A stretch of 64,000 bases of DNA from Dasypus novemcinctus (taxonomy: Eukaryota; Chordata; Mammalia; Cingulata; Dasypodidae), in the NCBI RefSeq assembly GCF_030445035.2, contig NC_080701.1, forward strand, positions 20,862,798 through 20,926,797, in the 5' to 3' direction. Under the pieces are notes generated by a model. That model ran no database searches and was not told the origin of the DNA. It saw only the letters and a list, made by a program, of their open reading frames with translations. Of the stretch, positions 59,501 through 64,000 are shown in pieces. Each line of letters starts with the position of its first letter. Within the stretch, counting starts at the first letter, position 1. Position numbers and translations under genes: made by a program.

Positions 59501-62498
59501 CCTTTGGTGTGTGAATTGACTAGTTAAATCTCTTTAAAAAAAAAAAAAAAAAGGTAGCCTCCATAAATACTGACAAAAGAACACATATTATTTACTTCTG
59601 AAAGGTGTTTATACATTTAAGCCTTCTCAAATTCCAACATCTGATCTGTCTAGAGAAAAAGTTTTTGTCAAATGCTGGAGAAGAAAATGAAGGTTTTTCT
59701 TTACTGCCCAAAGTTTCAAGCTATATTATTTGGGAATTAACTAATCTTGTTTAAACAGGCACTTAAATACAGCAAGTCTTTCAGAATAATTGCCAAACTG
59801 ATAAAGAGCAAATACAGATTCTGATAAAACATGGGTTTTCCCCCATTTATTTACATTATTCTCAAACATTTTATCAAGGCATAAAAATTAAATTTAAAAA
59901 GATGGTTAGTTTCTATAAAGGCTAGGTTCCTTGCCACATGGACCATTTTCTACCAATTTTAAACTGAAAATTCTTGAAAGTAATTGTTTCACAGATCTTC
60001 CAATTACTGAATGAAAAAGAATAAAAGAAAATCTTGGTTAATATGCTGATGGCACTTGATTAAGAATGTATCCCTATGTAAGCCAACATGATCGTTATAA
60101 ACTTGATATTTAAAATGCTGTCTCAGTAATATATGCTTATATACTGCCAATAAATATAATAAGTGCCTCAGAATAAAAGAGAAAGATTTTACAAAGCAAT
60201 AAGAGACTTTACGCCATTACCATCATCTGTTTAAAAGTGTTTAAAAGCTAGGTATTTGATAATTCAACGCTTCCTTCCTATCATTACTTTCTGAGGAAAA
60301 GGAAGATGCGAAAGACACTAATGATGCCTTTTTATTTCTTTTGCCTACTTAAAGCCTTTCTGTCACCTGTTACAGTGAAGCATAAAACATTTCAGACCTA
60401 CCCCTCCACAGGCCAGCCAGGTTTCAAAGCAGGATACAGTTGTAATTCTTCTCTTAGTGAAAGACACCAGGCCACTCCCCCTAATGGCAGCCAGCACAAA
60501 GTGCTTACAAAACTCTGGCAAACTGAAAGGAGTGTGTACATGGCCCCAGCTGGCTACTACACAAGGACTCACCATTTAATCTTTCACTAACCTTCTTGGA
60601 ATTATTTGTTAAAAATGAGAGATACAAAAGCAAAACTAAGATTTATTATACTAGTAAAAATACTTTACGGTAACTTTCACCAAATTAAAAGAGCTGTCTT
60701 CTGAAGAAAAAACAAAACAAAAAACAAAAAAAACATAAAACCCTCTTCATCTTTAGTAAAGTCTAAAATAGATTGACAGGTCTAAATATAGACTGTCTTT
60801 TGATTCCTTTCAAATATTTCATACTAAGGGAGTTCAGAAAACTTATGAACCACTTACATTGAAACAAAGCAAAACCAAAAAACCCTGCATTTGTGGCCAT
60901 TAGTTGGTTTCTAAAATGCTTATTAAATACTAAAAAATGTTTTATAATACAGCTGAGAATAAACCTGGATACCCTGTATCATATTTAACTTAAGAAGTTC
61001 TCTTTTATGTTTATCACCAACTCAAGTTCATTGACCTCCTTAAAGACACAGTATTGTTTCTAGCTGATATGAAGGCTAGATCAATCTACTGGCACACATT
61101 CTAAATATCAACAGCTGGCAAGTGAGAACGCCTGCATTGCTGGCTCCTAACTACCACCACCACATATGCTGCCTTGGCTGTGTCCCATCCGGCCTCCCTC
61201 CATGCCAGACCAAAACATTATGATAAAATACAACATAAACAACCGAAAAATAAATGTGCTAGTCTTGCCTTCCAAGTGAAATCTTAAATCAGTTGAAAGC
61301 CCTGGATTAAAGAACCTGATATGGGATGAGAAGAATCGTTTGTAAAGAAGGAAACAGATTAATCCTTTGATACTCCAAAGAGAAAACCTAAGAACTTACC
61401 GATAACTCTAAGTTAGGGGGAAAAATGCAGGTTTTAGCTTCACTTATGGAAAAATTAATATTCTAACGATTTATCTAATGTTATGAAAGGGACTAGTTGC
61501 TGGAAGAGCTCATGTCTTGCAGGGAAGTTATAAAATGGAATTCTGCACTGGGTGGGAGAGCATATTAGATGGCCCACATTCTCTCCTAACGCTGAGGAAC
61601 TAGGCCAATGACCTGAGCAAGAAATAAAGAAAAAGGATTGACACTCACCTCGTGCACAAACGAAACAAAAGCCTACATTTATAGCAGAGGAAGAATTACT
61701 GCTCCGTTTGGAATGATTGCTACAGATGAGAATGTAGGAGGACACAAACACGCTTCCAGCAGCAACGCAAGCATCTCCTGAGTGATAGGCTAATGGACAT
61801 CTCAAGCATCTCATCATGCGACCTGTTTAAAGGCAAGTCAAAAAGTAATCTATATAATAAGGCATTGGCTGGATATGAAATGAGATTTTTGGAGTTGGGC
61901 TTTACTGGGTTCCCATGCAATGCTTGTTATAAGAAGTGTAAAAATAAATTTTCTTTACTAGTCCAGATTTGTCATTCCTTTGCTATATGGCTCCTAAATG
62001 CAAGCCAAATATTCATCTACAGATCATTTAAAGAAAAAAAAAGTTTCTCCTATGCTGGAGAGATAGTGACCTTCAAGAAGGCAACTGCCTAGGGAATTTG
62101 AATATATGGAATTTTCTCCTTATGGTCCAAATTTAGAACCTACTCTCTACGTAGTATTCTATCCATTGTGGATGAGAGTTACATATGAACAGAGTGAGTA
62201 TGCCCAAAGGTCTTAAAATAACTTGCTAATAATATATTACTTGCCACTGTACTAAAAAAAACAACCAACAAAACATTGTCCCCCTTTTTAGCTGTTTTAC
62301 CTTTACTTGCTTTGTGGATATCTTTCTCCATGGAGCAGGCAGAGCAGCAATGCTGGGGACAGCGGAATCCTTTTGTTTCAAAGATGGTAGTGGGGAATTT
62401 GCGTACACAGGTTTCATGATAAAACTTCCCACAAGCACCAACAGAACAACGCTTCACATCTGTACCAGACACCTTACACGAAAAACATTGGTGCTGCC
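38295..62498 (-). CDS. NSD3: NSD3 (WHSC1L1) C-terminal half: histone H3K36 methyltransferase
   Basis: Twelve - strand exons join in phase: 62301-62498, 61649-61822, 56701-56847, 53251-53407, 49738-49940, 48480-48592, 47590-47859, 42620-42736, 40946-41087, 39737-39843, 38952-39156 and 38295-38536. They total 2075 bp, about 690 residues plus TAA (human protein 1437 aa; the N-terminal half lies beyond the window). Domains in order: PHD-type fingers, second PWWP ([11 protein letters not shown], split by an intron), AWS ([17 protein letters not shown]..), SET ([22 protein letters not shown]), post-SET ([13 protein letters not shown]) and a C-terminal PHD plus C5HCH module. All zinc ligands and SET active-site motifs I can check are present. 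It is a nuclear chromatin regulator that mono- and dimethylates H3K36, recurrently amplified at 8p11 in human cancers. Confidence 0.97.
38952..39156 (-). CDS. NSD3: NSD3 coding exon, C-terminal PHD
   Basis: Acceptor is tcttccag and donor TATG|gtaagc. Encodes a Lys/Arg-rich segment ([18 protein letters not shown]), then [18 protein letters not shown] and [17 protein letters not shown]. 205 bp. Confidence 0.97.
39420..39486 (-). repeat. Small old LINE-1 remnant
   Basis: ttgagacataattcacatac, cataaaatgcaccattt and gtacaattcagtgg is the classic antisense L1M 3' tract. It lies in an otherwise unique NSD3 intron. Confidence 0.7.
39737..39843 (-). CDS. NSD3: NSD3 coding exon, end of SET and post-SET
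   Basis: Acceptor is atgttttag and donor AAAG|gtcagt. Encodes [15 protein letters not shown] and the post-SET Cys cluster in [18 protein letters not shown]. 107 bp. Confidence 0.97.
40520..40615 (-). repeat. Short DAS-type SINE in NSD3 intron
   Basis: ctcccccttttaattaggag, then atatcagggattaaacctgg to gagcacaaccgctgagctac and acctgctcct. First repeat on the NSD3 5' side of the long unique block. Confidence 0.85.
40946..41087 (-). CDS. NSD3: NSD3 coding exon, SET catalytic core
   Basis: Acceptor is tttccgaag, with A at -3 and a (CTTTT)n tract in front. Donor is GCAG|gtaatc. Encodes [20 protein letters not shown], the NHSCNPNC S-adenosylmethionine/zinc motif, and [13 protein letters not shown]. 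142 bp. Confidence 0.97.
41093..41123. repeat. (AAAAG)n microsatellite at an NSD3 acceptor
   Basis: About six units of aaaag on the + strand, read as (CTTTT)n on the NSD3 strand. It begins five bases from the 3' splice site of the SET exon and forms its polypyrimidine tract. Confidence 0.9.
41835..42020 (+). repeat. MIR-like fragment
   Basis: gtcccagcttctcatcctctg, gaaggaattaaatgagacaa and tggatataatgtacatc follow the MIR 3' half, diverged. The rest of intron 41088-42619 is unique. Confidence 0.5.
42620..42736 (-). CDS. NSD3: NSD3 coding exon, SET domain
   Basis: Acceptor is tctctgcag and donor AAG|gtaaaa. Encodes [20 protein letters not shown] and [13 protein letters not shown]. 39 codons, phase 0. 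Confidence 0.97.
43130..44010 (-). repeat. Old LINE-1 3' end, antisense
   Basis: Contains attttgaaataattacagtg, gaatggaaattccattatat, gaatcatacagtatgccacc, ttttgcttaatcattcacc and ccaactgttttctaaagtag, antisense L1M text, in the long NSD3 intron 42737-47589. Confidence 0.75.
46020..46652 (+). mobile_element. Solo LTR of MLT1/MaLR type
   Basis: Shows ccttgagtgtgaccgggcc, ttgcttctaaccaataaata, a ctctctctccccc block, gactcctgacccacagaaac, gagatgataaaatg and a 3' end gcaatagaaaactaataca. These match the MLT1 LTR in order. The left edge is approximate. An ancient endogenous retroviral relic without genes. Confidence 0.75.
46680..47160 (+). repeat. LINE-2 3' end
   Basis: ccttccttgaccaaccaatt, ctcactactgttttccaag, gtagtacctggcataaaaaa and ttaataaatatgtgatgaat follow the L2 3' end ending in a gatgaatgaa-type tail. 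Confidence 0.7.
47590..47859 (-). CDS. NSD3: NSD3 coding exon, AWS and start of SET
   Basis: Acceptor is gttttgtag and donor AAG|gtaatg. Encodes [19 protein letters not shown], the Cys-rich AWS ([33 protein letters not shown]) and [14 protein letters not shown], the start of SET. 90 codons, phase 0 at both ends. Confidence 0.97.
48480..48592 (-). CDS. NSD3: NSD3 coding exon, PWWP to AWS linker
   Basis: Acceptor is attgacag and donor AAA|gtgagt. Encodes the helical stretch [20 protein letters not shown] and KPPPYKHIK. 113 bp. Confidence 0.95.
49122..49652 (+). mobile_element. Solo LTR of MaLR type with 5-bp target duplication
   Basis: Starts TGTAGCAGTTTGATATAGC and ends GGCTGACTAATACA. Flanks GCCTC (49117-49121) and GCCTT (49653-49657) are a 5-bp duplication with one change, as expected for ERVL-MaLR elements. 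An AATAAA lies at 49581-49586. It stops 85 bases short of the NSD3 PWWP exon. No internal genes. Confidence 0.82.
49738..49940 (-). CDS. NSD3: NSD3 coding exon, second PWWP domain
   Basis: Acceptor is tgttttcag and donor AAAG|gtaagt. Encodes [33 protein letters not shown] and [10 protein letters not shown]. Its first base completes the Arg codon before WWPAE. 203 bp. Confidence 0.97.
50784..50808. repeat. (AACCA)n microsatellite
   Basis: Five units of aacca-type pentamer in an NSD3 intron. Confidence 0.85.
51390..52255 (-). repeat. Old LINE-1 3' end, antisense
   Basis: aggatatcttcccatacaca, gaagtggaagtgctgggtca, ccagactgtcctccaggg and gcccatttttctagtaagg are antisense L1 3' text. A purine-rich (GAAAG/GGGA) stretch follows at 52268-52332. 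Confidence 0.7.
52401..52495 (+). repeat. Short tRNA-derived SINE, sense
   Basis: ggggagccagtggagcttag, cagttgagctctggcttccc, ggttcaatccctggcccc, then A-tail. Same head type as 28585-28680. Confidence 0.85.
53251..53407 (-). CDS. NSD3: NSD3 coding exon, PHD finger into PWWP; GC donor
   Basis: Acceptor is tgttccaag. Encodes [28 protein letters not shown] and [12 protein letters not shown]. The donor is TACAG|gcaagt, a GC rather than GT site. Using the next GT, four bases on, would break the frame and lose YRWWPAE. 157 bp. Confidence 0.95.
54026..54380. mobile_element. Non-autonomous hAT (Charlie/MER-type) element
   Basis: Terminal inverted repeats CAGTGGTTTGCAACC and TTTTGAGAACCACTG bound a 355-bp AT-rich body. 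The flanks CTATACAG and CTTTATAG are an 8-bp duplication with two changes, the hAT hallmark. No transposase frame. Confidence 0.82.
56701..56847 (-). CDS. NSD3: NSD3 coding exon between PHD fingers
   Basis: Acceptor is ttcgtatag and donor AAAG|gtaata. Encodes [20 protein letters not shown] and [14 protein letters not shown], ending SKKKCEK. 147 bp. Confidence 0.96.
57284..58242 (-). repeat. DAS-type SINE split by an LTR
   Basis: The left part (57284-57400) has the tail, gttctgtgtctattcactg and tggcactgggaaccaatcct. The right part (58004-58242) continues with gggaccttttggatttgg-like text, cttgctgtgccagctctc and a head ending gagccacatccgcttccc. Same subfamily as 7292-7746. The gap is filled exactly by the LTR. 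Confidence 0.88.
57401..57999 (-). mobile_element. Solo LTR, class I endogenous retrovirus type
   Basis: A 599-bp TG...CA element flanked by a perfect 4-bp duplication CTGG (57397-57400 and 58000-58003). On the - strand it has a TATAA near 57606 and AATAAA at 57479-57484, about 80 bases from its 3' end, giving normal LTR order. It interrupts a lineage-specific SINE, so it is younger than that SINE. It carries no retroviral genes. Confidence 0.87.
58862..59105 (+). repeat. MIR element
   Basis: ggcagtgtggcgtgatgta, gtgtgatttcaggtaaatta, taatctgggcttcagtg, cctataaaatggggaaacag and cgcaaaataaactgctatta follow the MIR consensus over nearly its full length. Confidence 0.82.
59106..61648 (-). other. 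NSD3: Unique part of an NSD3 intron
   Basis: AT-rich, with A-runs (for example 59536-59552) but no recognisable repeat, RNA gene or exon. Confidence 0.6.
61649..61822 (-). CDS. NSD3: NSD3 coding exon, PHD region
   Basis: Acceptor is tttaaacag and donor CGAG|gtgagt. Encodes [19 protein letters not shown].. and [10 protein letters not shown]. 174 bp. Confidence 0.96.
62301..62498 (-). CDS. NSD3: NSD3 coding exon, PHD finger
   Basis: Acceptor is atttccag and donor AAAG|gtaaaa. Encodes [47 protein letters not shown], with the Cys/His spacing of a PHD finger. 198 bp. It is the most 5' NSD3 exon in the window. Confidence 0.96.
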
Positions 62499-63060
62499 CT
62501 GGAAATTGGTAAGGAACACTGAATCAAAATCTGACTGAAGCATATTCCTTCTATATAGAAGCAGATACTAACATCAAAGAGCTACCTGGAAAACAGACTC
62601 TACTATTATATCTAAGAATTTAACATACCAAAATAAAAAGACATTTAAAGTAAATGACTAATGTACAAGATTATGTAATATATTTTGCTAGAATAATTAT
62701 CGATTTGGAGATACAACACCAAAAACAATTTATACCTCCACTTCTTAATCTATACCAAAATTAATTCTATAGAAGACCCAGAATTTTTTCAACACCTGGG
62801 AGCTGGGAGTGCTGAGGTCTTCCCACCAGAGAAGAAATAACAGATTCTATTAGATAATTACTTATAATTTCTGCATGCAAAACATACACAAAATGAAAAC
62901 TTAAAAAGAGGCAGAAAATTACAGCTAGGCATATCATATTCAAACTATTGAAAATTAAGGACAAAGAGAAAAAGTTAAAAGTACCCACAGATAAGATAAA
63001 TACCTCCCAAAAAGCAACAGTAAGACTGAGAGCTAACTGAAAGAGAAAAATGGAAGACAG
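62499..63060 (-). other. NSD3: NSD3 intron, unique part
   Basis: AT-rich sequence upstream of the first NSD3 exon in the window; nothing recognisable. The next upstream NSD3 exon is not in the window. Confidence 0.6.
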
Positions 63061-64000
63061 AAAAACAATGGAATGCTCTCTTCAAAGGGCTGAAAGAAAA
63101 TAACTGTCAACCTAGAATCCTATACTCAGTTAAAATATTCTTCAATAATGAAGTGAAATCATCATACACTGGAAGAATCAACAAAACCAAAAGTGGGTTC
63201 TTTGAAAAGGATTAATAAAACTGGTATCCCTGTTAAGAGTAACTATTTTTTTAAAAAGAAGCAAAAGCACAAATATAAACAGTATCAGAAAAGAAAATGA
63301 GAACATCACTATAAATCTACAAACATTTAAAAAATAATAAAAGGGTATCATTATGTTTTTGCCAATAAATTCAGATTCCTAGAAAAACACAACTTACCAA
63401 TACAGGCACAAAAATAAAGAGAAAATATGAGTAGTTTTACAGACTATTAAAGAAATAGAAACTATAATTAAAAACTTTCCAACAAAGAAACCTGCAGGCC
63501 CAAATGTTACCACTGGTGAATTCTGCCAAACAGTTAAAGGAAAAAAGAATGCTAATTATAATAGAAATAGAATAGGGGGAAAAAAAAGAACAAGAAAAGC
63601 CAAACACAAAACACAAACTCATTCTATGAAGCTAACATCACCCTTATACCTAAGTCAAATAAAGATATTATGAAAAAAGGAAATTTCAAACCAATTTCTT
63701 TAATGAATACAGACACAAAAATCTTCAACAAAATACTTGGTAATAACTGAATCCAAAACATATTACACAAAATTATACATCAGGATCAAGTGGGCTTTAT
63801 ACTAGGTATGCAAAGGTGTTCAACATAAGAAAATCGATCAGTGTAATACACCACATTAATAAATTGAAGAAAAAAAAATCACATGATCATTACAATAGAT
63901 GCAGAAAACACATCTGACAAACTAAAATACCCTTTTTTGATAAAAACACTCTGAAAGATAGGAATAGAAGGAAACTCTCCATCTGATAAAGTGCATATAT
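63060..64000 (+). repeat. LINE-1 ORF2, sense, running off the window
   Basis: Contains aaaccaaaagtgggttctttg, gaattctgccaaacagttaa, aaaatcttcaacaaaatac, tcaagtgggctttatacta and tgcaaaggtgttcaacataa, the reverse transcriptase part of L1 ORF2 in sense orientation (antisense to NSD3). Frames are broken. Confidence 0.8.

Overview
The window is mammalian nuclear DNA. It has split genes with GT-AG introns, a CpG island, LINE-1, L2 and MIR debris, and LTR and hAT relics. The dominant young repeat is a tRNA-derived SINE whose long form has a distinctive GC-rich body and a T-rich (antisense A-rich) tail. I recognise it as the DAS-type SINE of xenarthrans, so the source is probably an armadillo (Dasypus) or a close relative. 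That assignment rests on repeat recognition, not on a search. The gene content and order match human 8p11.23: DDHD2 (+), PLPP5 (-), NSD3 (-). || Layout. 1-24.9 kb (possibly to 26.1 kb): the 3' half of DDHD2 on the + strand, with eight coding exons encoding the end of the linker, the SAM domain and the DDHD domain. Two introns of about 10 kb are packed with nested LINE-1 and SINE insertions. A last intron probably lies in the 3' UTR. 26.9-31.94 kb: the complete PLPP5 gene on the - strand, with seven coding exons, 780 bp of CDS including stop and 259 residues. It converges tail to tail with DDHD2 and starts in a CpG island at about 31.3-32.1 kb. 32.64-64.0 kb: the 3' half of NSD3 on the - strand, with twelve coding exons (about 690 residues) covering PHD fingers, the second PWWP, AWS, SET, post-SET and the C-terminal PHD/C5HCH module. 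It ends in a repeat-free 3' UTR of about 5.6 kb. The 5' half of NSD3 lies beyond the right edge. || All 27 coding exons join with consistent reading phase. Every intron between them has GT-AG ends except one GC-AG intron in NSD3, between the PHD exon and the PWWP exon. || The genes are not an operon. DDHD2 is a cytosolic or ER/Golgi-associated phospholipase, PLPP5 a membrane lipid phosphatase and NSD3 a histone H3K36 methyltransferase. Their adjacency is conserved mammalian synteny, and the NSD3 polyadenylation site lies only about 0.7 kb from the PLPP5 start codon. || I found no undescribed biological system. The most notable features are the GC-AG intron, a (CTTTT)n microsatellite serving as the polypyrimidine tract of a SET exon, a solo LTR nested inside a SINE, two SINEs in tandem at one target site, and a 94-bp tandem repeat in a LINE-1 3' end.
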